From contig NZ_MBSO01000031.1 of the NCBI RefSeq assembly GCF_001695835.1, positions 1 to 55,930 on the forward strand: a DNA stretch of 55,930 nucleotides, read 5' to 3'. Positions 1 through 9,968 of this stretch are shown here, piece by piece (within the stretch, counting starts at the first letter, position 1; every line of letters starts with the position of its first letter). This stretch comes from Ensifer sp. LC11. GTDB taxonomy: Bacteria; Pseudomonadota; Alphaproteobacteria; Rhizobiales; Rhizobiaceae. Below the pieces are notes generated by a model. That model did not search any database and was not told where the DNA came from. It saw only the letters and a program-made list of their open reading frames with translations. The position numbers and the translations under genes were made by a program.

Positions 1-61
1 CCAGGCTGTCGAGCGTCACCATCTCGAGTGCGGTCTGTTCGGGAGCGGGTTTCTTCAACAT
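1..61 (-). mobile_element. IS1182-like transposase, N-terminal fragment (runs off window)
   Basis: A minus-strand reading frame starts with ATG at 61-59 and is open to the window edge. The 20 visible residues begin MLKKPAPEQ and continue into EMVTLDSL, which resembles the conserved N-terminus of IS1182-family transposases, where this segment precedes the phrase VPKDHLLRKID. Only the first 20 codons are visible, so intactness cannot be judged. The right end of the element should lie between position 62 and the hairpin at 117. The run TTTGTCAGCAGTCTG near 100-114 is a possible terminal inverted repeat, but the partner end is outside the window. Confidence 0.55.
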
Positions 62-116
62 AACCCAGTGAATCAAAAACCCCCGGCAAACGCCAGAGGT
101 TTGTCAGCAGTCTGAA

Positions 117-141
117 GGCGCGCCACCGGCGCGCCTTTTTT
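117..141 (+). terminator. Perfect GGCGCGCC hairpin followed by six T
   Basis: Two copies of the self-complementary 8-mer GGCGCGCC are separated by ACC and followed by TTTTTT, the classic form of an intrinsic terminator for plus-strand transcription. In the minus direction, in which rarD is read, the hairpin is followed only by TTCAG. It may therefore stop transcripts coming from the IS side as well as act as a 3' end for rarD. Confidence 0.7.
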
Positions 142-160
142 AATTGTATCAGCAGCGGCC

Positions 161-1093
161 TTATTCGGCCGGGCTCGCCTGCAAGGCACGGCGGGCGCGA
201 CTTTCGGCCAGCATGGCGCCGGAATAGATCACCAGCGCCGCCCAGATCAGCCCGAAGGCAATGAGCTTCGCTGTGCCGAAGGGCTCGTGGAAGACGAAGA
301 CCGCGATCAGGAAGATCATCGTCGGGGCGATGTACTGCATGATGCCGATGGTCGACAGGCGCAGGAGCTTGGCGCCGTTGGCATAGATCATCAGCGGCAC
401 GGCGGTGACGATGCCGCACGACATCAGCCAGAGGACGTCAGTCATGCCGGTGTCGCCGAAGTGCCCCTGCCCCGTTGCTTCCAGCCAGATAATGTAGCCG
501 ATCGCCGGAATGCTCAGCAGCAGAACCTCCAGGAAGAAACCCTGGTTCGGACCGACCGGCAGGGTCTTGCGGAAGAAGGCGTAGAAACCCCAGGACAGGC
601 AGAGCCCAATCGACACCCACGGCAGGCCACCGGCGTCGAAGGCGAGCACGGCGACGGCGCTTGCAGCAAGAGCGATCGCAACCATCTGCGCCGGGTTCGG
701 CTTTTCCTTCAGAAGCACCGCGCCGAGGAAGATCGAGAAAAGCGGGTTGATATAGTAGCCGAGCGCGGTCTCGATCGCCCGACCGGCCCCGATCGCCCAG
801 ACATAGATGCCCCAGTTGATCGTGATCAGCACCGCCGTCAGCGCCGCCATGCGCAGCATGCGCGGCGAGCGCAGCGCTACTTTGATATCGTCCGTGCGCC
901 CGAGCCAGAGCAGAACCAGGCCGGCGAGCGGCACCGACCACACGATCCGATGCGCCACCACTTCCGGCGCCGGAATATGGGCGATCGCCTTCATGAAAAA
1001 GGGCAGGAAGCCCCAGAGCAGATAGGCGGTCAGCGCGAAGGCGAAGCCCCTCGCGGAATCGGTATTTTCGGCGGGTGCTTTTGGCTCAGCCAT
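161..1093 (-). CDS. rarD: RarD-type EamA/DMT transporter
   Basis: This 310-residue inner-membrane protein has about ten hydrophobic segments. The N-terminal block around residues 17-50 (AFALTAYLLWGFLPFFMKA) is typical of RarD. The length fits the RarD branch of the drug/metabolite transporter superfamily, whose natural substrate is mostly unknown; the name comes from a chloramphenicol-sensitivity annotation. The start is ATG at 1093, preceded by an AGGAAAAG-type ribosome site. The gene is monocistronic, with cimA ending about 210 bp upstream and the IS fragment downstream. I see no frameshift. Family assignment is firm and the transported compound is not known. Confidence 0.85.
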   Translation of the reverse strand: MAEPKAPAENTDSARGFAFALTAYLLWGFLPFFMKAIAHIPAPEVVAHRIVWSVPLAGLVLLWLGRTDDIKVALRSPRMLRMAALTAVLITINWGIYVWAIGAGRAIETALGYYINPLFSIFLGAVLLKEKPNPAQMVAIALAASAVAVLAFDAGGLPWVSIGLCLSWGFYAFFRKTLPVGPNQGFFLEVLLLSIPAIGYIIWLEATGQGHFGDTGMTDVLWLMSCGIVTAVPLMIYANGAKLLRLSTIGIMQYIAPTMIFLIAVFVFHEPFGTAKLIAFGLIWAALVIYSGAMLAESRARRALQASPAE

Positions 1094-1293
1094 AACATCT
1101 TTTCCTGGTGTGTTTACCGGAGCCCTGGCGGCAACGAGCCGCTCTCCGGTCGCAACGGAAGGCGCGGCTTACCAGCCAGCGAAGCTTCCATAGAGGCGTC
1201 CTACTCCAACACCAGGTGATGCACCAATTCATTTCCGTGAAGGGACGGTAAGTTTTACTCATCAACTCTGGTGGTCGATCTCCCGGTCACCGT

Positions 1294-1316
1294 GCCGCCG
1301 AATGTCATTCGGCGGC
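1294..1316 (-). terminator. Hairpin over the cimA stop codon
   Basis: GCCGCCGAAT and ATTCGGCGGC form a perfect 10-bp stem with a 3-nt loop. The stem includes the last codons and stop of cimA. There is no U-run after it, so it may be a weak terminator or a 3'-end-stabilising stem. Confidence 0.45.
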
Positions 1317-2921
1317 AATCAGCCCGACATGGTCGCGGTTCTTGAGCAGCTTGAAGACGATGCTGTCCATCAGCGCCTGGAACGAGGCATCGATGATGTT
1401 GTCCGAAACACCGACGGTCCACCAGCGCGCGCCCGTGCCATCGGTCGATTCGATCAAGACGCGTGTAATCGCCTCGGTGCCGCCATTGAGGATACGGACC
1501 TTGTAGTCGGCCAGCTCAAGATCTTCGATTTCCGACTGATACTTGCCAAGATCCTTGCGTAGCGCCAGGTCGAGCGCGTTGACCGGCCCGTGCCCTTCGG
1601 CGACCGACATCATCGTCTCACCATCAACGACCACCTTCACTACCGCTTCCGACACCGTCTTCAGATTGCCGTTGGCATCGAAGCGGCGTTCGACCATGAC
1701 CCGGAAGCTGTCGACGTGAAAGAAATCCGGCACCGTGCCGAGGATGCGACTTGCAAGCAGAGCGAAGCTCGCATCCGCCCCTTCATAGGCGTAGCCGGTC
1801 GCCTCCCGTTCCTTGACGATGGCGATCAGCTTGTCGAGCTTCGGATCGTCCTTGCTAACGATGATGCCGCGGCGTTTCAGAGCGTTGATGAAATTAGCCT
1901 TGCCGCCCTGGTCGGACACCATGACCTTGCGCAGGTTGCCGATGCTTTCGGGCGCGACGTGTTCGTAGGTGCGCGGGTCCTTCAGCAATGCGGAGGCGTG
2001 GATGCCGGCCTTGGTGGCGAAGGCAGACGCGCCGACATAAGGGGCCTGCTGGTCCGGCGAGCGATTGAGGAGCTCGTCGAAGGAATGGGCAAGCTTCGTC
2101 AGTTCCTGAAGCCGGTCGGCATCGATCGCCGTTTCGAAGCGGCTCGAATAGGTCTCTTTCAGCGCAAGCGTCGGGATCAGCGTGACGAGATTGGCATTGC
2201 CGCAGCGCTCGCCAATGCCGTTCAACGTTCCCTGGATCTGGCGTACGCCGGCCTCCACCGCGGCCAGCGAATTGGCGACCGCCTGGCCGGTATCGTTGTG
2301 GGCATGGATGCCAAGGTTGGCGCCGGGCACGCCTGCGGCGATGACAGCAGTGACGATCTCGCGCACCTCCGGCGGCTGCGTGCCGCCATTGGTATCGCAG
2401 AGCACTACCCAGCGCGCGCCGGCTTCGAACGCCGTTTTCGCGCAGGCGAGCGCATAGGCGGGATTGGCCTTGTAGCCATCAAAGAAATGCTCGCAGTCGA
2501 CCATCGCCTCGCGGCCCGAGGCGACCACGGCCTCGACCGATGCACGGATGTTGTCGATATTTTCCTCGTTGGTACAGCCGAGCGCAACCGCGACATGGTA
2601 GTCCCAGCTCTTGGCGACAAGACAGATGGCGTCGCCTTTGGCGGCCAGCAGTGCTGCTAGCCCCGGATCGTTGGAGGCCGAAACGCCGGCGCGCTTGGTC
2701 ATGCCGAAGGCGACGAAGGATGCCTTTCGCGTGCGCTTGCGTGCAAAGAACTCCGTATCCGTGGGATTTGCACCGGGATAGCCGCCCTCGACATAGTCCA
2801 TGCCGAAGTCATCAAGCAGGCCCGCAATCGCAATCTTGTCCTCGACGGAAAAGTCGATGCCGGGCGTCTGCTGCCCGTCCCTTAGCGTCGTATCGAAGAG
2901 GTAGATGCGTTCCCTGGTCAT
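1305..2921 (-). CDS. cimA: (R)-citramalate synthase CimA
   Basis: The 538-residue enzyme condenses acetyl-CoA and pyruvate to citramalate, giving a threonine-independent route to 2-oxobutyrate for isoleucine. The N-terminal TIM barrel carries DTTLRDGQQTPG near residues 10-21 and the metal-binding HAHNDTG motif followed by GTLNGIGERCGNANL around residues 208-245. The C-terminal part from about residue 400 fits a LeuA allosteric dimerisation domain. The length and the GGYPGANPTD segment favour the CimA family (TIGR00977) over LeuA or homocitrate synthase. It is the last gene of the probable cysS-VOC-GFA-pip-cimA run, 25 nt after pip. Substrate choice is inferred from family resemblance. Confidence 0.88.
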   Translation of the reverse strand: MTRERIYLFDTTLRDGQQTPGIDFSVEDKIAIAGLLDDFGMDYVEGGYPGANPTDTEFFARKRTRKASFVAFGMTKRAGVSASNDPGLAALLAAKGDAICLVAKSWDYHVAVALGCTNEENIDNIRASVEAVVASGREAMVDCEHFFDGYKANPAYALACAKTAFEAGARWVVLCDTNGGTQPPEVREIVTAVIAAGVPGANLGIHAHNDTGQAVANSLAAVEAGVRQIQGTLNGIGERCGNANLVTLIPTLALKETYSSRFETAIDADRLQELTKLAHSFDELLNRSPDQQAPYVGASAFATKAGIHASALLKDPRTYEHVAPESIGNLRKVMVSDQGGKANFINALKRRGIIVSKDDPKLDKLIAIVKEREATGYAYEGADASFALLASRILGTVPDFFHVDSFRVMVERRFDANGNLKTVSEAVVKVVVDGETMMSVAEGHGPVNALDLALRKDLGKYQSEIEDLELADYKVRILNGGTEAITRVLIESTDGTGARWWTVGVSDNIIDASFQALMDSIVFKLLKNRDHVGLIAAE

Positions 2922-2946
2922 GGCTCTCGTCCAAATGCTCGTGTTC

Positions 2947-4405
<1,459 letters not shown>

Positions 4406-4409
<4 letters not shown>

Positions 4410-4882
4410 CGGAATGCTCCCGAAGGGTGCCATTGCTCGGTCTCGTGGTCCGGATGCTGGAACGAGATGATGCTCTCCTGCCGGGCGTAGAAGTCCTGGT
4501 CTTCAAGCACCGGTTGCTCGAAGATGGTTTCGACCCAGGGCAACCGCGAGGCGTGGTTGACCTGGATTTTCGGCGCGAGATCGGAACGGTCGTCAAAGGT
4601 CCCGATCGCGATCTCCAGGCCTCCCGGATGCCTGTAGGTCATCGGCGTTCCGCATTTCGCGCAGAAGCCGCGGTCGATGTTGACCGAGGACTGGAAGTAA
4701 CTCGGCTCGTCACGCACCCATTCGACACCAACCTTCGGCGCCGTCACCAACGCGGAGAAGAATGAGCCGAACTGTTTCTGACACATGCGGCAATGGCAGA
4801 TCGACGCCCGCCCGAGTTCTCCTCGGATACGGAAGCGGACCGCGCCGCACTGACATCCACCTGTTCGAACGTTCTCGGTCAT
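4406..4882 (-). CDS. GFA-family zinc protein, copy 2
   Basis: This 158-residue GFA-domain protein has C10, C12, C29, C31, C34, C74 and C77 in the same CxC, CxCxxC and CxxC spacing as its neighbours. The start ATG at 4882 overlaps the stop of copy 1 by 4 nt (ATGA), and its own stop overlaps the next start, so the three genes look translationally coupled. Sequence between the cysteine clusters has diverged clearly from copies 1 and 3, which suggests old duplications with separate ligands. No catalytic assignment is made. Confidence 0.88.
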
Positions 4883-5370
4883 CGTCTCTCCTCCGGGGGC
4901 CAGCTTTCGGTGTCGTGGTCAGGATGCTGATAGGAAACGAGTTTTTCCAGGAATTCCAGAGCGTCCGGATCTTCCATCGTATCGACCCCGGGCAATGCCG
5001 GAATATGGTCGGCATAGGGCAGCTTGCTCTCGATGCCCCATTGAACCGTCGGCGTGATGCCTTGCGGCTCGTCGAAAGCAGCAATCGCCAGCGCCATGCC
5101 ATCAGGCGCCTCATAGGTCAAAGGCGTCCCGCAGTCGCCGCAAAAGCCGCGCCATCCGAAATTGGAGGACTGGAAGCGCCTGCGCTCCCCGCGCGTCCAG
5201 GTGACATTCGCGCCACGCACCGAAACCAGCGGCAGGTAGAAATTGCCACTCGCCTTCTGGCACATGCGGCAATGGCAGACGGATGCGTCGCCGAGTTTAC
5301 CCTCGACGCGGAAACGCACCGCACCGCACTGACAGCCGCCGGTGTAGTAAGGCTTGTTGTCGAGACTCAT
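4879..5370 (-). CDS. GFA-family zinc protein, copy 1
   Basis: This 163-residue protein is the first of the three tandem GFA genes. C13 and C15, then C32, C34 and C37, then C77 and C80 form the two expected zinc sites (structural and catalytic in characterised members). The start ATG follows a GGAGGGATTGCG-type ribosome site and lies 12 nt after the stop of the VOC gene. Like its neighbours it is cytosolic with no signal peptide. Whether it binds a glutathione adduct is untested. Confidence 0.88.
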   Translation of the reverse strand: MSLDNKPYYTGGCQCGAVRFRVEGKLGDASVCHCRMCQKASGNFYLPLVSVRGANVTWTRGERRRFQSSNFGWRGFCGDCGTPLTYEAPDGMALAIAAFDEPQGITPTVQWGIESKLPYADHIPALPGVDTMEDPDALEFLEKLVSYQHPDHDTESWPPEERR

Positions 5371-5382
5371 CGCAATCCCTCC

Positions 5383-5766
5383 TCAGCCCGGCGCATGGCA
5401 GACGGCTTCGACATTGTTGCCGTCGGGATCGAGCACGAAGGCGCCGTAGTAGTCGGGGTGATAGTGCGGACGCAGTCCCGGCTTGCCGTTGTCGCGCCCG
5501 CCAGCCGCGATCGCCGCCTCATAGAAGGCATCGACCTCGGCACGACTGCGCGCCGCAAAGGCATAGTGACGTCCCGGACCGACCGCAGCCACCTCATGCA
5601 ACCAGTAGACCGGCCGCTCGCGGCCATAACCGCCGACCTTGGCGCCGCCGGTATGTTCTGCCGGCACCATCATCAAAAGCGAGGCGCCGAGCGGCGCAAA
5701 GGCCTTGTCGTAGAACGCCCGCGCCCGGTCGAAATCCGCGACGGGAATGCCTGTATGGTCGATCAT
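5383..5766 (-). CDS. VOC-family (glyoxalase-like) protein
   Basis: A 127-residue single-domain vicinal-oxygen-chelate protein. MIDHTGIPVADFDRARAFYDK at the N-terminus is the usual first beta-alpha unit with a metal-binding His near residue 3. The segment HPDYYGAFVLDPDGNNVEAVCH near the end is the second repeat, with a Glu ligand. Family members include glyoxalase I, dioxygenases and drug-binding proteins, and sequence alone does not separate them here. It sits 50 nt after cysS and 12 nt before the GFA genes, so a link to thiol-adduct chemistry is possible but only inferred from context. Confidence 0.85.
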   Translation of the reverse strand: MIDHTGIPVADFDRARAFYDKAFAPLGASLLMMVPAEHTGGAKVGGYGRERPVYWLHEVAAVGPGRHYAFAARSRAEVDAFYEAAIAAGGRDNGKPGLRPHYHPDYYGAFVLDPDGNNVEAVCHAPG

Positions 5767-5816
5767 CGCACCGTCTCCTCTTTCACGCCCTGACCTGCGC
5801 TGCGCCGACCAGTCGG

Positions 5817-7208
5817 TTACCTTTTGACGTCCCAGGTCGTGACACGCTCGCCGGTCGCCGGATCCTTGCCGTCCTTGAGCTGAACACCCCGTGCCAGGAG
5901 GTCGTCGCGGATCTTGTCGGCTTCTGCGAAGTTCTTCGCTTTCAGCAGTTCCAGACGGGTCCGCACGCGGCTGTCGATGTCGCGCACCAGCCCCTCGTCG
6001 AGTTCGACGGCCTGAGGCACCACGCCAACCAGCGTAGCGCTTGCCGCAAAGGTCCCGAGCAATTTCGGATCGGCCGAAGCCTTCTGAGCAAGCGCATGCA
6101 GCGCCTGAACCGCAGCGACGGTATTCAGGTCGTCGGCGAGCGCGGCGACGACAGCCGGATCGGCCTCGCCCATTGCGTCACCCGGCACCGGCCACTTGGA
6201 AAGCAAGTGCTCCGCTTCCTCCAGCCGCTTCACCGAGAAATCGATCGGCTCGCGGTAATGCGTCATCAGCATCGCGAGCCTCAGCACGTCGCCCGGCCAC
6301 TGGCGGCCGGCGAATTTCTCCGTGTGCAGCAATTCGTAGATGGTGACGAAATTGCCTTCGGACTTCGACATCTTGCGGCCTTCGACCTGCAGGAAGCCGT
6401 TGTGCATCCAGACATTCGCCATGACCTCGGTGCCGTGGGCGCAACGGGACTGGGCGATCTCGTTTTCATGGTGCGGGAAGATGAGATCGAGCCCGCCGCC
6501 ATGGATGTCGAAGACTTCGCCGAGATAGCGGCTGCTCATCGCCGAGCACTCGATGTGCCAGCCGGGGCGTCCCCTGCCCCATGGGCTATCCCAACCCGGC
6601 TCGCTGTCGGCCGAGAGCTTCCACAGCACGAAGTCGCCGGGGTTCTTCTTATGCGCCTCGACGGCGATGCGGGCGCCGGCCTGCTGTTCGTCGAGATTGC
6701 GCTTCGAAAGCTGCCCGTAGTCGGCCATTGACTTGGTGTCGAACAGCACCTCGCCGCCTGCCTGATAGGCGTGTGCCTTGGCAATGAGCTTTTCGATGAT
6801 CTCAATCATCTGCGTGATGTTGTCGGTCGCCCGAGGCTGCACGTCCGGATCGAGGCAGCCGAGCGACTTGGCGTCCGCAAGAAACTGCGTTTCGGTCTTC
6901 TCCGTCACCCGCCGGATCGCTTCATTGAGCGGCAGGGTCGGATAGTCACGCAGGGCGCGCGCATTGATCTTGTCGTCGACGTCGGTGATGTTGCGCGCAT
7001 AGGTCACGTGCTCAGCGCCATAGACGTGGCGCAGCAACCGAAAAAGCACGTCGAAGACGATCACTGGCCGGGCGTTGCCGATATGGGCATAGTCATAGAC
7101 CGTCGGACCGCAGACATACATGCGGACGTTGTCGGGATCGATCGGCCGAAACTCGACCTTCTCCCGCGTCAGCGTGTTGTACAGCTTCAATGTCGGCGTT
7201 CCGCCCAT
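5817..7208 (-). CDS. cysS: Cysteinyl-tRNA synthetase
   Basis: The 463-residue class I aminoacyl-tRNA synthetase charges tRNA-Cys. Visible signatures are C33, the first zinc ligand in [15 protein letters not shown], the HIGN nucleotide motif at residues 42-45, WHIECSAM and HHENE zinc ligands, and KMSKS in [10 protein letters not shown]. The C-terminus keeps the DALR-type helical region. The ATG at 7208 is chosen over TTG at 7214 because GGAGAT lies 6 nt before it. It appears to be the first gene of the minus-strand run down to cimA. Confidence 0.95.
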   Translation of the reverse strand: MGGTPTLKLYNTLTREKVEFRPIDPDNVRMYVCGPTVYDYAHIGNARPVIVFDVLFRLLRHVYGAEHVTYARNITDVDDKINARALRDYPTLPLNEAIRRVTEKTETQFLADAKSLGCLDPDVQPRATDNITQMIEIIEKLIAKAHAYQAGGEVLFDTKSMADYGQLSKRNLDEQQAGARIAVEAHKKNPGDFVLWKLSADSEPGWDSPWGRGRPGWHIECSAMSSRYLGEVFDIHGGGLDLIFPHHENEIAQSRCAHGTEVMANVWMHNGFLQVEGRKMSKSEGNFVTIYELLHTEKFAGRQWPGDVLRLAMLMTHYREPIDFSVKRLEEAEHLLSKWPVPGDAMGEADPAVVAALADDLNTVAAVQALHALAQKASADPKLLGTFAASATLVGVVPQAVELDEGLVRDIDSRVRTRLELLKAKNFAEADKIRDDLLARGVQLKDGKDPATGERVTTWDVKR

Positions 7209-7623
7209 TGCCAATCTCCAAAATGCATACGACCGTCGAATACGGCGCCCGGGGTGGCCCGCGCGTTTGTCATCTTGGATTTTAGGAGACGAAAACGGCC
7301 AGGCCAGCGGGACGCTAGCGAATAATCTTCCGGCAGATAATGCAGATAACCGTTTTCATGGGCCCACTTATCGCGCGTCGCCTGTGCTCGGTCAAGAGGT
7401 CAGCCGCATGCAAGCACAGTCAGCTATCGAAAGGGAATCGGCGGCCATGGATTTGTCATGATTAGGCTTATCTGAGAGCGCCACGCGGAGAACAGATTCG
7501 CGGTGTAGTTGGTTCTGCACCACGGGTTCCTGTTTCCGGAGAACAGGGAGGAGCGCCGTTTTCGTGTCGAAAGGCGAGAACGGCATGTATCCGGATCAGG
7601 CAAGCATCAAGGAGTGAGTGCAA
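7209..7623. other. Long intergenic region before the 47-aa gene
   Basis: This stretch of about 415 bp should hold the cysS promoter (minus) and the promoter of the small plus-strand gene at 7624. It contains a hairpin CCTGTT/AACAGG at 7529-7547 and, behind a GGGAGGAG-like sequence, a possible 17-codon upstream reading frame from GTG at 7564 to TGA at 7617 that ends within the ribosome site of the small gene. I found no tRNA or other RNA gene. Confidence 0.4.
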
Positions 7624-7767
7624 GTGAAAGCCGCAAAGACCAAAGACGTCGCCAAATCCGCCAATCTCGTCGAACAGTACCGCCCGCTCGGCCTGAAGGC
7701 CGTACTCGCCGCTGCGCTGCAGGCCAAGGTGAAGCCTGCGACCAAGCTGACCAAGCGGCCCGCCTGA
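7624..7767 (+). CDS. Small basic protein, 47 aa
   Basis: GTG at 7624 opens a 47-residue frame beginning MKAAKTKDVAKSANLVEQYR and ending KLTKRPA. An excellent ribosome site, AAGGAG at 7609-7614, lies 9 nt before it; an in-frame GTG at 7618 is too close to that site. The protein is strongly basic, with about ten Lys/Arg against two acidic residues, and has an alanine-rich predicted helix in the middle. It resembles short conserved hypotheticals of rhizobia, but I cannot name a family. Its stop is followed almost at once (3 nt) by the convergent end of the YedK gene. Confidence 0.55.
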   Translation: MKAAKTKDVAKSANLVEQYRPLGLKAVLAAALQAKVKPATKLTKRPA

Positions 7768-7770
7768 TCC

Positions 7771-8544
7771 TCAGAACAGGGACATCTGTGCGTTATCGGG
7801 TTCGGCCGGCCTGCTCTTGGGTTGGGCCTCCGGCGCGACCTTGGGCGTCACCGCCTCCTGAATGTCAGGGCCGGCATTGGCAACCTTGTTGACTTTGTCG
7901 GAAACGGGGATCGCCTCGAAGTAGTCCTCCGCCGCCGGACCGAAGAGATCGACAACCTCGCGCGGCTCCTGCGTCTTGCAGTCCAGCCAGCGGGCGAAAT
8001 CCTCGGGCTTGATGACCACGGGCATACGGTCATGGATCTGCCGGATCGAGGCATTGGCCGCCGTCGTCAGGATGGCGGCGGTGTCGACTTCCGAGCCATC
8101 GGCCGACGACCAGGTCTCCATCAGGCCGGCGAAAGCAACGATCCCGCCCTTGCGCGGGCGCACCCAATAGGCTTGAGACGGCTCACGGCTGCCTTTCGGT
8201 GGCCGGCGCCATTCATAAAAGCCGGAGGCCGGCACAAGCACACGCCGGTGTCGCATGGCCGTCCGGAACGAGGCCTTTTCGATGGCCGATTCGGCGCGGG
8301 CATTGATCAGCAGCGGAAAATCACGCGGGTCCTTGACCCAGCCCGGCATGAACCCCCAGCGCACGAGGACCGCCTTGCGCTCGGGCAGATTGCTGCCGGG
8401 CTGAGCGCGTTCGCCGGCAACGACGACCATGATCGGCTGGGTCGGCGCTATGTTGAAGCGCGCCGGAAAGTCGTCGCTTTCCAGCAGCGCAAACAACTCC
8501 ATCAATTCTTCCGGCGTTGCCGTAAGCGCAAAACGTCCGCACAT
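7771..8544 (-). CDS. SOS-response-associated peptidase YedK/HMCES
   Basis: This 257-residue SRAP-domain protein shields abasic sites in single-stranded DNA by forming a thiazolidine crosslink through its N-terminal cysteine. The start is fixed at ATG 8544 because processing must expose Cys2 in MCGRFAL; longer upstream frames add unconserved sequence. Other family marks are NARAE, GFYEWRR and the IHDRMP histidine. No GTTC-N7-GTTC alphaproteobacterial LexA box is evident in the 61-bp gap to the Nudix gene, so SOS control is not supported here. The C-terminal 40 residues form a Pro/Lys-rich tail that may vary. Confidence 0.92.
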   Translation of the reverse strand: MCGRFALTATPEELMELFALLESDDFPARFNIAPTQPIMVVVAGERAQPGSNLPERKAVLVRWGFMPGWVKDPRDFPLLINARAESAIEKASFRTAMRHRRVLVPASGFYEWRRPPKGSREPSQAYWVRPRKGGIVAFAGLMETWSSADGSEVDTAAILTTAANASIRQIHDRMPVVIKPEDFARWLDCKTQEPREVVDLFGPAAEDYFEAIPVSDKVNKVANAGPDIQEAVTPKVAPEAQPKSRPAEPDNAQMSLF

Positions 8545-8605
8545 GACATCGATGTGGCACTTCACGTAGGATGGGTCAACGCTACAGAGACGATTTGATT
8601 CCCAG

Positions 8606-9076
8606 ATGCCGACCAAACCCGAACTCGCCTCCTCCGTCATTCTCGAACGTGAGGGCCGCTACTTGCTCGTCCGACGGGCCAACCCGCCTTCGGCAGACAT
8701 GTACGCCTTTCCAGGCGGGCGGGCGGAGCCCGGCGAGACGCCAGCGGAAACGGCGCTGCGTGAGCTTTTCGAAGAGACTGGCCTCAAGGCCCGCAATCCC
8801 ACGCTGTTTGAAACCTACGACCTGCCCGGCAAGGAATCGGAGGGGCGGCATTTCCTGCTTTCGGTGTTCAAGGCGGAAGCCGATGCCGAAGCGGTTGCCG
8901 TCGCCAGCGACGACGCCGCCGGGCTCGGCTGGTTCACGCCCGCCGAAATCTTCGCCCTGCCGATCCCCGACAGCGTGCGCGAATGCGTGGAAAGGCTCTC
9001 GGAGATCGATATGGAATCGGCGAAAGCCGGCGGTGGTCTTGAAATCGCCGCCAATTCGGGCTTGGTGAAACCATGA
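8606..9076 (+). CDS. Nudix hydrolase (MutT-like)
   Basis: A 156-residue protein with a perfect Nudix box G-x5-E-x7-REUxEExGU at residues 38-60. It probably cleaves a nucleoside diphosphate linked to another moiety; the exact substrate cannot be read from sequence. The ATG at 8606 has no strong ribosome site. It runs divergently from the YedK gene, and its TGA stop overlaps the start of the next gene as ATGA, so the two are probably co-translated. A nucleotide-sanitising role beside YedK would make sense but is an inference. Confidence 0.88.
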   Translation: MPTKPELASSVILEREGRYLLVRRANPPSADMYAFPGGRAEPGETPAETALRELFEETGLKARNPTLFETYDLPGKESEGRHFLLSVFKAEADAEAVAVASDDAAGLGWFTPAEIFALPIPDSVRECVERLSEIDMESAKAGGGLEIAANSGLVKP

Positions 9077-9525
9077 TCGCCGCCCCGCTCCTTGCAAGGC
9101 TCGCTCTGGCAGGTTTCGTCGTGGCAGCGGCGACCAGCGCCGCCGCGCAGAAAACGCCCGCGAAAGAACCGGCAAAGACCGAGACTGCGACCCCCGCCCC
9201 TGTTGCCGTCGAGGAAAAACCGACCCCTTACGACCAGCGGCTGATTCGGCTGTCGGAGATTCTGGGCTCCGTTCATTACCTGCGAAACCTCTGCATCAAG
9301 GAACCGGAGGATGTCTGGCGGCGTTCCATGCAGGAATTGATCGACAAAGAGACCGCCAGCGAGATCAAACGACGCGAGAGAATGACGGCTGCCTTCAACC
9401 GTGGATACCGCACTTTTGCGTCCGTTTATACGGCCTGTACAGGGCCGGCGATTGTCGCCGAGCAGCGATATCGTGCCGAAGGCGCAACACTTGCGTCAGA
9501 AATCGTCGCCCGCTTTGGAAATTAG
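9073..9525 (+). CDS. TIGR02301-family exported protein
   Basis: A 150-residue protein with a signal peptide (MIAAPLLARLALAGFVVAAATSAAAQ is hydrophobic and ends in a plausible AAA-Q cleavage site), a Lys/Pro/Thr linker, and a C-terminal helical domain with LGSVHYLRNLC and two cysteines. This matches the alphaproteobacterial TIGR02301 family of unknown function, probably periplasmic. It overlaps the Nudix gene by 4 nt. Confidence 0.8.
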   Translation: MIAAPLLARLALAGFVVAAATSAAAQKTPAKEPAKTETATPAPVAVEEKPTPYDQRLIRLSEILGSVHYLRNLCIKEPEDVWRRSMQELIDKETASEIKRRERMTAAFNRGYRTFASVYTACTGPAIVAEQRYRAEGATLASEIVARFGN

Positions 9526-9683
9526 CAATAAATTAACCTCTTTTCTCACGACCCCGTGTCGTTTCGGGAAAAGGCTGCTAAGTTCGTTAAGAGAGTGGTA
9601 AGAAGTGGCGAGTCCGTTACGGCCGTTCAGTTGGAGTTCAGCCGGACGGCCATAGAATGAACCGCTTGCACAATGGAAGTCGC

Positions 9684-9953
9684 ATGGAACGAATGATGGA
9701 ACCAAGCCTGACCGACATCGATGACATGATCGTCCACGAGAAAATGCAGGCTGCGCTCGAACATCAGAGCGAGGCCTGGGCGGACGGCATGGCCGACGGT
9801 ATCGAGCCGGAAATCATCGCCGATGCGGCCATCGCACTGGCCATGCGGGAAACCGTTCGGCTTCACGGCGAAGACGGCGCCGAAGCGATGCTCAATTCGC
9901 TTCGCGAGCGCGTGCTCGCCGGCGAGTTCTCGCCCCAGCGCTCGCTTCAGTAA
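9684..9953 (+). CDS. Conserved hypothetical, acidic helical protein
   Basis: This 89-residue frame starts at ATG 9684, 6 nt after a GGAAG site; an upstream ATG at 9657 would add nine residues and has poorer support. The sequence is acidic and alpha-helical, with repeated Met/Ala/Glu and no membrane segment. I do not recognise a domain. Codon usage is like its neighbours, and it lies 15 nt before the next gene, so the pair may be an operon. Confidence 0.6.
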   Translation: MERMMEPSLTDIDDMIVHEKMQAALEHQSEAWADGMADGIEPEIIADAAIALAMRETVRLHGEDGAEAMLNSLRERVLAGEFSPQRSLQ

Positions 9954-9968
9954 TATCAGGACTGCCCG

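Noticed and set aside
287-1219. Long plus-strand open frame over rarD
   Set aside because: Antisense to a clear transporter gene; its Arg/His/Asp-rich composition is what the reverse strand of a GC-rich gene gives.
8545-8605. LexA box before the YedK gene
   Set aside because: No GTTC-N7-GTTC match in the gap.
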